This document shows, one piece after another, positions 43,689 to 52,482 of a DNA stretch of 64,000 nucleotides. This DNA comes from Ruegeria atlantica (GTDB taxonomy: Bacteria; Pseudomonadota; Alphaproteobacteria; Rhodobacterales; Rhodobacteraceae). Numbering within the stretch: the stretch's first letter is position 1; the number at the start of each line of letters is the position of its first letter. Location of the stretch: the NCBI GenBank assembly GCA_013032095.1, contig WQBJ01000002.1, positions 255,501 through 319,500 on the forward strand, written 5' to 3'. Under the pieces are notes generated by a model, which saw only the letters and a program-made list of their open reading frames with translations, did not search any database and was not told the DNA's origin. A program made the position numbers and the translations under genes.

Positions 43689-45140
43689 TTATTGACGGGT
43701 AATCTGCAATTGGGCGCGCAAGCCCTGATCTCCGGCCTCGAAACTCAGCGACCCACCATGCTGTTCGGCAATCGTGGCGACGATAGTCAGGCCGAGCCCG
43801 AACCCGTCTGAAGACCCAGTGTTGGAGCCGCGCCGAAACGGGGCCATCAGTGCCTCGATATCTGAGACCGACAAATCAGCCCCTTTATCCTCGACTGTGA
43901 TGGTGGCGATCCGCGCGTCAGTTTGCAACTGAACCTCGGCGTGACGGCCATATTTCAGCGCGTTGTCAATTAGATTGGCCAGAGCCCGCTTCAGTGAAAT
44001 CGGACGCGCCATCACCAGCATTCTCCGGGTTTCTGGCAGTGATCCGTGCCCACGCCGCGACATGAAAACGGAAGGCGCACCTTCGACCGCGACCGGAGCG
44101 ATTTTCCGCAGCGTTACTGGAAGATCCATGTCTTGGTAGTCTGCCACCAGAGATTCCACCAGCGCGGTCAGCGAAATCTGTTGCGGTTCCTCGACGCTCA
44201 ACTCTGACCGGGTATAGGTTAGCACGCTTTCGATCATGCCGGTCATCTGGTCCACATCAGCCTCGAGCTTTTCGCGCAGTTCGTCATCGGCAATCAATGC
44301 CGCACGAAGGCGGACGCGAGTGGCGGGCGTACCCAAATCGTGACTGACACCGGACAGAACGGTGGCACGTTTTTCCAGTTGCATTCGTTCGGCATCCAGA
44401 TGGTCATTGACGGCCGAGACGATCTCTCGCAGTTCCGCAGGACCATCAGCGTCATAGTTGTTCGGCCCGCCACGGCGTTTGCGGTCACGCAGAGCTTGGG
44501 AAAATCGGGTAAAGCTGTCCGAGACATTTCCGATAGAGGTCAGAATGACCGCCAGCGCTACAATCGCGACCAGAATGGCGGGCAGGCGCAGGTCGGCGGG
44601 TGCGGCCTTGCAGCCCCAGAATTCGGTGCCGTCCACCTGCTGCCAGTCATTGCGTCCAAACCGAGCGATCAGGATTGGTTCGCTGCAATAGGTGGCTAGC
44701 AAGCGGGTCAGATTGCCCATCTTTTCCGCCCCGGTCTGGTCGATGCGGGACAGGATATCCGATACCGGATAGACAAGCCGGTCCGACATTATCGCAAGAG
44801 TTAGTTCGCTTCCTGCCAGGGGGGTGGTGTTGTCAGTCAGGATCGACAGGTTGGTTACAAAGCTGCGGTCCGACAGGTCGGGCAATTGCGCGAATTGCCC
44901 GGAATCGGCCAGTTGCGCCGCCTCTGGCGACAAGGGCGTGATCGTGATCCCCGGCGGCGGGGTCTGGCCCACGCGCAAATCCTCGTAGACCGCAAAACCG
45001 ACGACAAAGGCGCGGGTCAGGAAATCATCCCACGCGCGGGCAGAAGCGAACCATAAACCTGCCGCAAGCAGGCCCGAGGCAAAGGCCGCCCCGGTCCAGA
45101 TCCAGCCAAGGCTGCGCAGGCGCGGGGCGCGCGTTGTCAT
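43689..45140 (-). CDS. Two-component sensor histidine kinase (EnvZ-like)
   Basis: This 483-residue protein has membrane segments at about 13-33 and 184-204, enclosing a periplasmic sensor of about 150 residues. A HAMP-like region follows, then H-box SGVSHDLGTPATRVRL (His267), N-box ALANLIDNALKYG and G2 FGLGLTIV. The G1 box reads DKGADLSVSD instead of the usual DxGxGI, a weakened ATP-lid motif. It overlaps the response-regulator stop by 4 bases. It is placed next to a glucose-type ABC operon, as GtrS/GltR are in Pseudomonas, so sugar sensing is plausible but not shown. Confidence 0.88.
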   Translation of the reverse strand: MTTRAPRLRSLGWIWTGAAFASGLLAAGLWFASARAWDDFLTRAFVVGFAVYEDLRVGQTPPPGITITPLSPEAAQLADSGQFAQLPDLSDRSFVTNLSILTDNTTPLAGSELTLAIMSDRLVYPVSDILSRIDQTGAEKMGNLTRLLATYCSEPILIARFGRNDWQQVDGTEFWGCKAAPADLRLPAILVAIVALAVILTSIGNVSDSFTRFSQALRDRKRRGGPNNYDADGPAELREIVSAVNDHLDAERMQLEKRATVLSGVSHDLGTPATRVRLRAALIADDELREKLEADVDQMTGMIESVLTYTRSELSVEEPQQISLTALVESLVADYQDMDLPVTLRKIAPVAVEGAPSVFMSRRGHGSLPETRRMLVMARPISLKRALANLIDNALKYGRHAEVQLQTDARIATITVEDKGADLSVSDIEALMAPFRRGSNTGSSDGFGLGLTIVATIAEQHGGSLSFEAGDQGLRAQLQITRQ

Positions 45141-45874
45141 GCGTCCTCTTCCACTGAGACCTCGGCGGCGAAGACGTAACCGACCCCACGCTCGGTGCGT
45201 AGCATCTGCGGGTCTTTCGGGTTGGCCTCAATCTTGGACCGCAGCCGCCCGACCAGCATGTCGATGGCGCGGCCCTGAGCCTCGGGCTTGTCGGCGCTGC
45301 CGGTGACGTCCAGCGCAGCGGCGATCTCATCCCGTGTCAGGGGGATATGTGGGTTGGCCAGCAGAACCTTGAGCAGCGCGGTCTCCCGCTGCGACAGCGA
45401 CACCAGATAACCCTCGGGCGAGTGAACCTCATCGCGTTTACCGTCAAAGCTCCAGTTGTTGAACCGAAAGCTCTTGGTCCGGCGGCGATAGGCCAGCGAA
45501 GGCGTGCGACGGGCGCGCTGCATCACCGCGCGGACGCGGGCCAGTAGCAGTTGGGGGTTGAACGGCTTGGCGATATAGTCATCGGCCCCGACCTCATACC
45601 CCGCCATGCGCTGATGATCGGCAGACAGGGCCGAGACCAGAATGATCGGAACATCCTGCTCGGCCCGCAGGCGGGCGCAGATTTCTACACCGTTCTCATC
45701 CCCCAGCATCACGTCCAGCAGGATCAGGTCGACCCGGCCTGCGGTCAGATGCGACCGGATTTCGTTTTCAGAACTCGCGGGCAGGGCGATGAATCCGTTC
45801 TGCTGCAGGAACTGGGTCATCATCGACCGCATCTCGGGGTCGTCATCCACCACCAATAGTCGCGGAATGCTCAC
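45137..45874 (-). CDS. OmpR-family response regulator
   Basis: This 245-residue protein has a receiver domain (LLVVDDDPEMRSMM; phospho-acceptor Asp54 in LILLDVMLGDENG; Lys in DDYIAKPF) and a C-terminal winged-helix Trans_reg_C domain (about 150-240) ending LRTERGVGYVF. It starts at a GTG (45874) preceded by GGGAGGA; an upstream in-frame extension lacks a ribosome binding site. It is divergent from the sugar-binding-protein gene, with GTAAC repeats between them as likely binding sites. Confidence 0.92.
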   Translation of the reverse strand: MSIPRLLVVDDDPEMRSMMTQFLQQNGFIALPASSENEIRSHLTAGRVDLILLDVMLGDENGVEICARLRAEQDVPIILVSALSADHQRMAGYEVGADDYIAKPFNPQLLLARVRAVMQRARRTPSLAYRRRTKSFRFNNWSFDGKRDEVHSPEGYLVSLSQRETALLKVLLANPHIPLTRDEIAAALDVTGSADKPEAQGRAIDMLVGRLRSKIEANPKDPQMLRTERGVGYVFAAEVSVEEDA

Positions 45875-45916
45875 GCGGTTTGTCCTCCCAGTTTCTGCTC
45901 CTCCGACAGCATGCAT

Positions 45917-45962
45917 TGTAACGAACGGAAACAGATTCAATGTCAACGTAACACGCTGTAAC
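45917..45962. promoter_or_regulatory. GTAAC direct repeats between response regulator and sugar ABC operon
   Basis: GTAAC occurs at 45918, 45948 and 45958, spaced 30 and 10 bases (helical phase). A variant GTCAAC lies at 45942. OmpR-type regulators bind tandem direct repeats with about 10-bp spacing. The location in the shared divergent promoter region suggests a site for the adjacent regulator. Confidence 0.5.
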
Positions 45963-46014
45963 AAAAGCGGTGAATTTTTGGACGATGGTGGGCATTTGCT
46001 CCGGATTACACGTT

Positions 46015-46032
46015 GCCAGATGGCAATCTGGC
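46015..46032 (+). other. 5'-UTR hairpin upstream of the sugar-binding protein gene
   Basis: GCCAGAT (46015-46021) and ATCTGGC (46026-46032) form 7 pairs with loop GGCA. An overlapping alternative TTGCC/GGCAA hairpin is possible. It lies 62 bases before the start codon and could be an operator dyad or a leader structure. Confidence 0.35.
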
Positions 46033-46093
46033 CGCAGTATGGCGGGCATCGCTGCTTTTGCAGTCACTAGGTTCTCTAGGGAGGAGACAAGAA

Positions 46094-47338
46094 ATGAAGC
46101 GTTTTGCATTTGCGACCGTTTCGACTTTGGCCGTGGTAGCCGGGTCGTCGGTTCTGGCCGGTCCGCAGGCCGAGGTTCTGCATTGGTGGACATCGGGCGG
46201 TGAGGCCAAATCGGTGGCCGTATTGCAGGAAGAATTTGCCTCGAACGGTGGCACCTGGACCGATATGCCGGTGGCCGGTGGCGGCGGGGATGCGGCGATG
46301 ACCGCGCTGCGTGCGCGGGTTCTGTCCGGCAATGCGCCGACCGCCGTTCAGCTGAAAGGCCCCGCCATTCAGGAATGGTACGAAGAAGGAGTTCTGGCAG
46401 ACATCTCATCCGTGGCCGAGGCTGAAGGTTGGGCTGATGTGCTGCCCGCATCCATCGCAGGCCACATGATGTGCGAAGGCGCATGGTGCGCCGCGCCAGT
46501 GAACGTGCACCGTGTGGACTGGATTTGGGCCAACGCCGACATTCTGGCTGCTAACGGCATCGAAATGCCGACCACTTGGGACGAATTCAACGCGGCAGCC
46601 GTCAAACTAATGGATGCCGGCGTGATCCCGTTGGCCCACGGCGGTCAGTCGTGGCAGGACGCGACCGTATTCGAAGCGGTGCTGCTGGGCATCGGAGGGC
46701 CTGAATTCTACCAGAAGGCACTGGTCGATCTGGACCCCGAGGCGCTGACCTCGGACACGATGGTTCAGGTCTTTGACCAGATGCGTCTGATGCGCGGCTA
46801 TGTGGACGAGAACTTCTCGGGCCGTGACTGGAACCTTGCAACCGCCATGGTCATGAACGGAGAAGCTGCGTTCCAGATCATGGGCGATTGGGCCAAGGGC
46901 GAGTTTCTGGCGGCAGGCAAGACACCTAGCGAGGACTTTCTGTGTGCCTCGACCCCAGGTGACGGCTACCTGTACAACGTGGACAGCTTTGCCATGTTCG
47001 ACGTGGACGGCGAAGACAAGAAAGCCGGTCAGGACCTGCTGGCCAAGCTGATCGTCGCGCCGAATTTCCAGAAGGTGTTCAACCTGAACAAAGGCTCGAT
47101 CCCTGCGCGGACCGATGTGGCGCTGGATGACTTCGACATCTGCGCCAACCTGTCGGCCGAAGAAATGGGTTCGACCTCGGCAGCCGGTTCGCTGCTGCCA
47201 TCTTATGCTCATGGAATGGCATTGCGCGGATCGCAGTCCGGTGCGATCACCGATGTTGTGACCGCGCATTTCAACTCGGATATGTCCTCGGCTGACGCGG
47301 TTCAGCAACTGGCGGACGCAGTGGCAAACAGCTACTGA
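46094..47338 (+). CDS. Glucose/mannose-type ABC transporter substrate-binding protein
   Basis: This 414-residue protein has a signal peptide (MKRFAFATVSTLAVVAGSSVLA). The mature part begins AEVLHWWTSGGEAKSVAVL and continues DMPVAGGGGDAAMTALRARVLSGNAPTAVQ, then AAPVNVHRVDWIW. This pattern is close to the Pseudomonas GtsA and Thermus glucose-binding proteins (family 1 solute-binding). It captures sugar in the periplasm for the permeases that follow. The start follows GGGAGGAG. A 10-bp stem-loop after the stop probably raises its expression above the permease genes. Confidence 0.88.
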   Translation: MKRFAFATVSTLAVVAGSSVLAGPQAEVLHWWTSGGEAKSVAVLQEEFASNGGTWTDMPVAGGGGDAAMTALRARVLSGNAPTAVQLKGPAIQEWYEEGVLADISSVAEAEGWADVLPASIAGHMMCEGAWCAAPVNVHRVDWIWANADILAANGIEMPTTWDEFNAAAVKLMDAGVIPLAHGGQSWQDATVFEAVLLGIGGPEFYQKALVDLDPEALTSDTMVQVFDQMRLMRGYVDENFSGRDWNLATAMVMNGEAAFQIMGDWAKGEFLAAGKTPSEDFLCASTPGDGYLYNVDSFAMFDVDGEDKKAGQDLLAKLIVAPNFQKVFNLNKGSIPARTDVALDDFDICANLSAEEMGSTSAAGSLLPSYAHGMALRGSQSGAITDVVTAHFNSDMSSADAVQQLADAVANSY

Positions 47339-47346
47339 TCCAACAC

Positions 47347-47375
47347 GCTCTGCCCCCTATACTGTGGGGCAGAGC
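47347..47375 (+). other. Strong stem-loop between binding-protein and permease genes
   Basis: GCTCTGCCCC (47347-47356) and GGGGCAGAGC (47366-47375) are a perfect 10-bp inverted repeat with a 9-base loop and no T-run. The permease ATG is 21 bases further. This is the classical position for a structure that stabilises the binding-protein message or partly terminates transcription. Confidence 0.7.
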
Positions 47376-47395
47376 ATCTTTCCCCGGAGGAAAAA

Positions 47396-48268
47396 ATGTC
47401 CGAATGGCTGGAAAACCACCTTCCCAAGGTGGTGCTGGCACCGTCGTTCATCGCCGTATTGATCTTTGTCTACGGCTTTATCGGATGGACCGCATGGGTG
47501 TCGCTGACACGATCAAAACTGCTGCCGAAATACGAGATCAAGGGCTTCATCCAATATGAACGCCTGTTCGACTCGCCCCGCTGGGATACGGCAATCAACA
47601 ACCTGTATATCTTTGGCGCGCTGTTCATCGTGATCGCGATGGTGCTGGGCCTGTTGCTGGCCATCCTGCTGGATCAGAAGATCCGCGTCGAAGGTGCGAT
47701 CCGCACGATCTACCTGTACCCGATGGCGCTGTCGATGATCGTCACTGGCACCGCATGGAAGTGGATTTTGAACCCAGGGTTAGGCATCGAGTCAATGGTG
47801 CAGGGATGGGGCTTTCCGAATTTCAAATTCGACTGGCTGGTGAACCCCGATTACGCTATCTACACTATCGTGATGGCCGCGATCTGGCAAAGCTCGGGTT
47901 TCGTCATGGCGCTGTTCCTGGCCGGGCTGCGTTCGGTGGACGGTGAGATCATTAAGGCCGCGCAGGTCGATGGTATCCCCACATGGCGCATCTACACCGC
48001 GATTATCATCCCCTCGATGGCCCCGATCTTCCTGTCTGCCTTCATCGTGCTGGCCCACCTTGCGATCAAGAGCTTTGACCTTGTCATCGCCCTGACGGGT
48101 GGCGGTCCGGGATATGCGACCGATCTGCCCGCCACCTACATGTACGCCATGGCCTTTTCGCGCGGCGATATCGGTCAGGCGGCGTCCTCCGCGATGATTA
48201 TGATGCTGGTCGTCTTTGCCATCGTGGTTCCATACCTTTACTCAGAGCTGAGGGCGAAAAATGACTGA
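47396..48268 (+). CDS. Sugar ABC transporter permease (MalF/UgpA type)
   Basis: This 290-residue protein has six hydrophobic segments. The EAA loop is EIIKAAQVDGIPTWRIYTAIIIPSMAPIFL (shown in part). The ending LTGGGPGYATDLPATYMYAMAF is typical of MalF-type carbohydrate permeases. It follows the stem-loop after the binding-protein gene with GGAGG before its ATG. It overlaps the next permease by 8 bases. Confidence 0.92.
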   Translation: MSEWLENHLPKVVLAPSFIAVLIFVYGFIGWTAWVSLTRSKLLPKYEIKGFIQYERLFDSPRWDTAINNLYIFGALFIVIAMVLGLLLAILLDQKIRVEGAIRTIYLYPMALSMIVTGTAWKWILNPGLGIESMVQGWGFPNFKFDWLVNPDYAIYTIVMAAIWQSSGFVMALFLAGLRSVDGEIIKAAQVDGIPTWRIYTAIIIPSMAPIFLSAFIVLAHLAIKSFDLVIALTGGGPGYATDLPATYMYAMAFSRGDIGQAASSAMIMMLVVFAIVVPYLYSELRAKND

Positions 48269-49160
48269 TCTGTCGATGCCCCATACCGAAACCCGCACCC
48301 AAAGCGCCACCGGCAAGATTGCCCTGCGTTGGCTGCTATATGTCCTGCTGGGCTTGTTCGCGCTGTACTACCTGATGCCGCTGTTTGTGATGTTGACCAC
48401 ATCGCTGAAGAGCCTTGAGGAAATCCGCACCGGCAGCCTGATCTCACTGCCCCGCGAGGTCAGCTTTGATGCCTGGAAGACCGCCTGGTCTGGCGCCTGT
48501 ACCGGTATCCAGTGTGAGGGCCTGCGGCCCTATTTCTGGAACTCGGTCCTGATCGCGGTGCCTGCCGTGGCCATCTCGACCCTACTGGGCGCGCTGAACG
48601 GTTATGTCGTGGCGCAGTGGCGGTTCAAAGGTGCCAACATCATCTTCTCGCTGATGCTGTTCGGCTGCTTCATCCCGTTCCAGGTGGTCCTGCTGCCGAT
48701 GGCACGCCTGCTGGGCATGATGGGGATTGCCGGAACCATTCCGGGCCTGATCTTCGTCCACGTCATCTACGGGCTAGGCTTCACCACGCTGTTCTTCCGC
48801 AACTACTACGTCACCATTCCGGCCGAGCTGACCAAGGCCGCCCGTGTCGATGGGGCCGGGTTCTTGCGGATCTTCTGGTCGATCTTCCTGCCGCTGTCAC
48901 TGCCCATTATCGTGGTGACCGTCATCTGGCAGTTCACGCAGATCTGGAACGACTTCCTGTTCGGCGTGTCGTTTAGCCAGGCGGGCACGCAGCCCGTGAC
49001 CGTGGCGCTCAACAACATCGTAAACTCCACCACCGGCGTCAAAGAATACAACGTCGACATGGCCGCCGCGATCATCGCGGGGCTGCCGACGCTGCTCGTC
49101 TACGTCGTTGCCGGTAAGTATTTCATCCGCGGCCTGACCGCTGGCTCTGTGAAGGGATAA
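48261..49160 (+). CDS. Carbohydrate ABC transporter permease (MalG/UgpE type)
   Basis: This 299-residue protein has six hydrophobic segments and the MalG-type signatures MPLFVMLTTSLKSLEEI, IPFQVVLLPMARLLG, ELTKAARVDGAGFLRIFW (EAA loop) and the end GKYFIRGLTAGSVKG. It pairs with the upstream permease to form the channel. The ATPase gene follows after 5 bases. Confidence 0.93.
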   Translation: MTDLSMPHTETRTQSATGKIALRWLLYVLLGLFALYYLMPLFVMLTTSLKSLEEIRTGSLISLPREVSFDAWKTAWSGACTGIQCEGLRPYFWNSVLIAVPAVAISTLLGALNGYVVAQWRFKGANIIFSLMLFGCFIPFQVVLLPMARLLGMMGIAGTIPGLIFVHVIYGLGFTTLFFRNYYVTIPAELTKAARVDGAGFLRIFWSIFLPLSLPIIVVTVIWQFTQIWNDFLFGVSFSQAGTQPVTVALNNIVNSTTGVKEYNVDMAAAIIAGLPTLLVYVVAGKYFIRGLTAGSVKG

Positions 49161-49165
49161 GACCC

Positions 49166-50263
49166 ATGGCTCCCATCCTTGATATAAACAACCTTTATAA
49201 GAACTACGGTGCGACCGAGATTCTGAAGGACATCAACATTTCGATCGATCCGGGCGACTTCCTGGTGCTGGTCGGACCTTCGGGTTGCGGTAAATCCACC
49301 CTACTGAACTGTATTGCAGGGCTTGAGGAGATCACCGGTGGCACCCTGTCCATTGGCGGCAACGACATGACTCATGTCAGCCCCAAGGACCGCGACATCG
49401 CGATGGTGTTCCAGTCCTACGCCCTGTACCCGACCATGACGGTGGCAAAAAACATCACCTTCGGCATGAAGGTCCGCGGGGTCGATCAGGCCACACAGGA
49501 CGCCAAGCTTAAGGAGGTCGCCTCGCTGCTGCAGATCGAGCCGCTGCTGAACCGCCGCCCTAGCCAGTTGTCTGGCGGACAGCGCCAGCGGGTGGCGATG
49601 GGCCGGGCGTTGGTGCGCGACCCCAAGCTGTTTCTGTTCGATGAGCCTTTGTCCAACCTCGACGCAAAGCTGCGGGTCGAGATGCGGACCGAGATCAAAA
49701 AGCTGCACCAGACGCTGGATGCGTCCATCGTATACGTGACCCATGACCAGATCGAAGCCATGACGCTGGCGACCAAGATCGTGGTTCTGAAAGGCGGTGT
49801 CGTACAGCAAATCGGCACCCCGGCTGAGATCTACAACAATCCGGCGAACCTGTTTGTGGCAGACTTCATGGGCTCGCCCGCAATGAACCTAATCCCGGCG
49901 CAGGCGACCAAGAACGGAACCGGCACCGAGATCGCCATCGCGCGCGAAACGGGTGACACCCTGGTGCTGAAAGATACCCGCGACCTTTCACTGCCCAAGG
50001 ACGTGATCCTTGGCTTGCGCCCCGAGGATATCGCCGAGGCCGGGTTCCGGGCCGGGGCTGGCGTACAAGAGGCCCCCTGCATGGTCGACATGGTCGAGCC
50101 AGCCGGGGCTGACACTTACGTCGTGTCAGAACTGGGGGGAAAGCAGGTCACTGCGCGTCTGCACGCGGAAACCACCGCACAGGCAGGCAAGATGCTGAAC
50201 CTTGCCTTTGACATGAGCAAGGTGTCCTATTTCGCCAAGGAAACCGGCGAGCGCCTGAACTGA
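49166..50263 (+). CDS. Sugar ABC transporter ATP-binding protein (MalK/UgpC type)
   Basis: This 365-residue protein has Walker A GPSGCGKS (37-44), signature LSGGQRQRVAMGRALV and Walker B FLFDEPLSNLDAKLR. The H-loop is VTHDQIEAMTL, and the C-terminal OB/TOBE regulatory region begins near 240 (LGLRPEDI). MalK-type ATPases also serve several transporters and can bind regulators. It completes the binding protein-permease-permease-ATPase operon; a bidirectional terminator follows. Confidence 0.94.
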   Translation: MAPILDINNLYKNYGATEILKDINISIDPGDFLVLVGPSGCGKSTLLNCIAGLEEITGGTLSIGGNDMTHVSPKDRDIAMVFQSYALYPTMTVAKNITFGMKVRGVDQATQDAKLKEVASLLQIEPLLNRRPSQLSGGQRQRVAMGRALVRDPKLFLFDEPLSNLDAKLRVEMRTEIKKLHQTLDASIVYVTHDQIEAMTLATKIVVLKGGVVQQIGTPAEIYNNPANLFVADFMGSPAMNLIPAQATKNGTGTEIAIARETGDTLVLKDTRDLSLPKDVILGLRPEDIAEAGFRAGAGVQEAPCMVDMVEPAGADTYVVSELGGKQVTARLHAETTAQAGKMLNLAFDMSKVSYFAKETGERLN

Positions 50264-50265
50264 AC

Positions 50266-50306
50266 AAAAAAAGCGCCGCGCAAAGCCAATCGCGCGGCGC
50301 CTTTTC
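50266..50306. terminator. Bidirectional intrinsic terminator
   Basis: GCGCCGCGC (50273-50281) and GCGCGGCGC (50292-50300) are perfectly complementary, with a 10-base loop. They are preceded by AAAAAAA and followed by CTTTT. It separates the sugar ABC operon from the convergent mlaC gene and can terminate both. Confidence 0.85.
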
Positions 50307-50321
50307 AACCTATGAACTAGG

Positions 50322-50930
50322 TCAGCTGACTTTGTTCCGGTTCATATCCTTGATCAGACGATTCAGGTCTCCGCCCCGGGCATCCAGCATTGCACCGATC
50401 TCGGTGCGTTCGGTCAGCAGCATATTCACCCCTTCGATGAACATGTTGAAGAACTTGTCGCGGCCCGATTTGTCCGAAACAAGGAAGGTCACTTCGAACG
50501 GCGACGAGCCCTGCAGCTTGACCGAGGTGCGCACCTCGTAACCTGCCTTGATCTTACGGGCATTGCGCACGGTCACCTGACCACCGATGAATTCACGGAA
50601 GCGACGGCCATACTTGTTCGAGATATAGCCCTGGAATGCCTTGGTGAACTGTTTGATCTGCGACGGGCTGGCCGAGCGGCCATCGGCCCCCAGCACATAA
50701 CGCGCCATGATCGGTACATCGGCGTATTGCACGAAAATCTTTTCGAAATCGCGGATCATGGCTTTTTCGGATTTGCCCGAAGCAATCACGCGGTTGATTT
50801 CGTCGACAACACTGACAACGAGAGCTTTGGCGCTGGCCTCGGTTTGGGCAAATGCGGGCAGGGCGGTCAGCATGGCGCCGGCCAGTCCAGTTGCAATAAA
50901 ACTGCGTCGGTTCAATTGGTTATTCGGCAT
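50322..50930 (-). CDS. mlaC: Phospholipid-binding protein MlaC
   Basis: This 202-residue protein has an N-terminal twin-arginine-like signal (NRRSFIATGLAGAM) followed by the MlaC/Ttg2 domain: FEKIFVQYADVPIMARYVLG, FTKAFQGYISNKYGRRF and VSDKSGRDKFFNMFIEGVNML in outline. MlaC ferries phospholipids across the periplasm between the MlaA complex and the MlaFEDB transporter, maintaining outer-membrane lipid asymmetry. It overlaps the mlaA stop by 11 bases. mlaFEDB are not in this window. Confidence 0.9.
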   Translation of the reverse strand: MPNNQLNRRSFIATGLAGAMLTALPAFAQTEASAKALVVSVVDEINRVIASGKSEKAMIRDFEKIFVQYADVPIMARYVLGADGRSASPSQIKQFTKAFQGYISNKYGRRFREFIGGQVTVRNARKIKAGYEVRTSVKLQGSSPFEVTFLVSDKSGRDKFFNMFIEGVNMLLTERTEIGAMLDARGGDLNRLIKDMNRNKVS

Positions 50931-51735
50931 AGGGGTCCTCGTAGGGGTCTATGTAGGGGTCCCTGACAGGGTCGGTCCCGGTTTCGGCATAGGGGTCATC
51001 ATACAGACCCAGATAGGCGTCCTCATCATCCCGTGCCAGTTCGAAGCGGCGGTTTTGGATGTAAATTGTCTGTGCCTGCCTGTAACTGTCGGCACTTTCA
51101 TAGAGAATTGAGTCGACCGTGTCCGAGAACCGCCCCCGGTCCCCCATCCGGCGCACGATCTCAGCATAGACACCGATATTGTCGACCGGCCGGACCGGAG
51201 AGAAGTTGATCGGGTTAGAGAACAGGTTGACGATCACGCCGATCGAATCCCGCTGGGTTGAAGGGCCATAGAAAGGGAGCTCGACATAGGCACCCTCGCC
51301 GACGCCCCAGACGTGCAGGGTTTCGCCGAAATCGGTATCCACCGGCGGCAGGTTCAGCTCGGCAGCGGGATCAGACAGGCCTGCGCCACCCACCGTGGTG
51401 TTGACCACAAAGCGCAGCAACGCATTGCCAGATTGCTTGATATTGCCTTGCAGCAGGTAATCCAGCGCTTGCCCAGGCATCGTCAGGTTTTCGGCGAAAT
51501 GGTTGAAGCTGGTCACCATCGGATCAGGCACGATTTTCACGTAGCCTTTCGAGGCCGGACGGAACAGGAACCTGTCCACGCCGAGATTGAATTTGTGAAT
51601 GCCCCGGTTGGTATTTTCGTAGGGGTCGAACACTTCACTCGGAGGGGTGCCTTCTGGCGGCCGCGTGGCGCAGGCGCTCAAGACTGTCATCAGTGACAGA
51701 ACGATCAGATGTTTCAGGCGGGGTCTGCTCAACAC
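50920..51735 (-). CDS. mlaA: Outer-membrane lipoprotein MlaA (VacJ)
   Basis: This 271-residue protein has a lipoprotein signal with lipobox LSAC (KHLIVLSLMTVLSAC). The MlaA domain follows: DPYENTNRGIHKFNLGVDRFLFRPASKGY, FVVNTTVGGAGLSDPAAEL, GVGEGAYVELPFYGPSTQRD and VDSILYESADSYRQAQ. MlaA removes mislocalised phospholipids from the outer leaflet. The GTG at 51735 is chosen because it gives a compact signal peptide; alternative upstream GTG/TTG starts exist. The C-terminus is an unusual DPY-repeat acidic tail (DDPYAE, RDPYID, EDPYAE). Confidence 0.88.
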   Translation of the reverse strand: MLSRPRLKHLIVLSLMTVLSACATRPPEGTPPSEVFDPYENTNRGIHKFNLGVDRFLFRPASKGYVKIVPDPMVTSFNHFAENLTMPGQALDYLLQGNIKQSGNALLRFVVNTTVGGAGLSDPAAELNLPPVDTDFGETLHVWGVGEGAYVELPFYGPSTQRDSIGVIVNLFSNPINFSPVRPVDNIGVYAEIVRRMGDRGRFSDTVDSILYESADSYRQAQTIYIQNRRFELARDDEDAYLGLYDDPYAETGTDPVRDPYIDPYEDPYAE

Positions 51736-52026
51736 GGTCTTTGCCACTCCAAACCATTCGGGATCGTCTGCCCGAACTATCAATCAATACTGCCTATGGC
51801 CACATAGCGCGGCCCAATCCGAGTTCACATATACGTTTCAAAACCAAAACGAAACAGATAGCGTTTAACCCGCACGACTGGTCGAGGTAAAGCGGCACGG
51901 GTTCAACCGTTCGGAATAAGAAGAGTTACGCGCACCTTTCAGGCACGTCCATCCCTGATTTCGTACTTTCCGAACCTGCCCTTCCCGGTTAGCTTCGCCG
52001 CGACTCAAAGATTTGGAGGAAACCTC

Positions 52027-52482
52027 ATGAGCATCGCAGCGAAACTGGAAAGCCTGGGCGTCACTCTGCCGGACGCGCCCGCGCCCGCGGCCAACTATGT
52101 CCCCTTCGTGCGCGTGGGAAACATCGTTTACGTATCGGGTCAGATTTCCAAGGCAGATGATCTGATCACCGGTAAGCTGGGTGATGACATGGAGATCGAG
52201 GCTGGTGCTAAGGCCGCAAAGGTCTGCGCCATCAACCTCTTGGCGCAGGTCAAGGCGGCTTGTGACGGGGATATCAACAAGCTGGTGCGGGTGATCAAGT
52301 TGACCGGTTTCGTGAACTCGACCGCAGAGTTCACCGCGCAGCCACAGGTGATCAATGGTGCGTCGGATTTCCTGGTCGAGGCACTGGGCGATGCGGGCCG
52401 TCATTCCCGTTCCGCCGTTAGCGCCGCGGCGCTGCCGCTGGGCGTAGCCGTCGAAATCGAAGGAATTTTCGAGGTTCAATGA
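52027..52482 (+). CDS. RidA family protein (YjgF/YER057c/UK114)
   Basis: This 151-residue member of the larger RidA-like group has GVTLPDAPAPAANYVPFVRVGNIVYVSGQI near its start, INLLAQVKAACDGDINKLVRVIKLTGFVNS, and HSRSAVSAAALPLGVAVEIEGIFEV in outline. The Arg of the RSAV segment corresponds to the ketimine/enamine-binding Arg. It probably deaminates reactive imines from PLP enzymes. GGAGGAAAC precedes the ATG, and it is translationally coupled to the next gene. Confidence 0.88.
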   Translation: MSIAAKLESLGVTLPDAPAPAANYVPFVRVGNIVYVSGQISKADDLITGKLGDDMEIEAGAKAAKVCAINLLAQVKAACDGDINKLVRVIKLTGFVNSTAEFTAQPQVINGASDFLVEALGDAGRHSRSAVSAAALPLGVAVEIEGIFEVQ

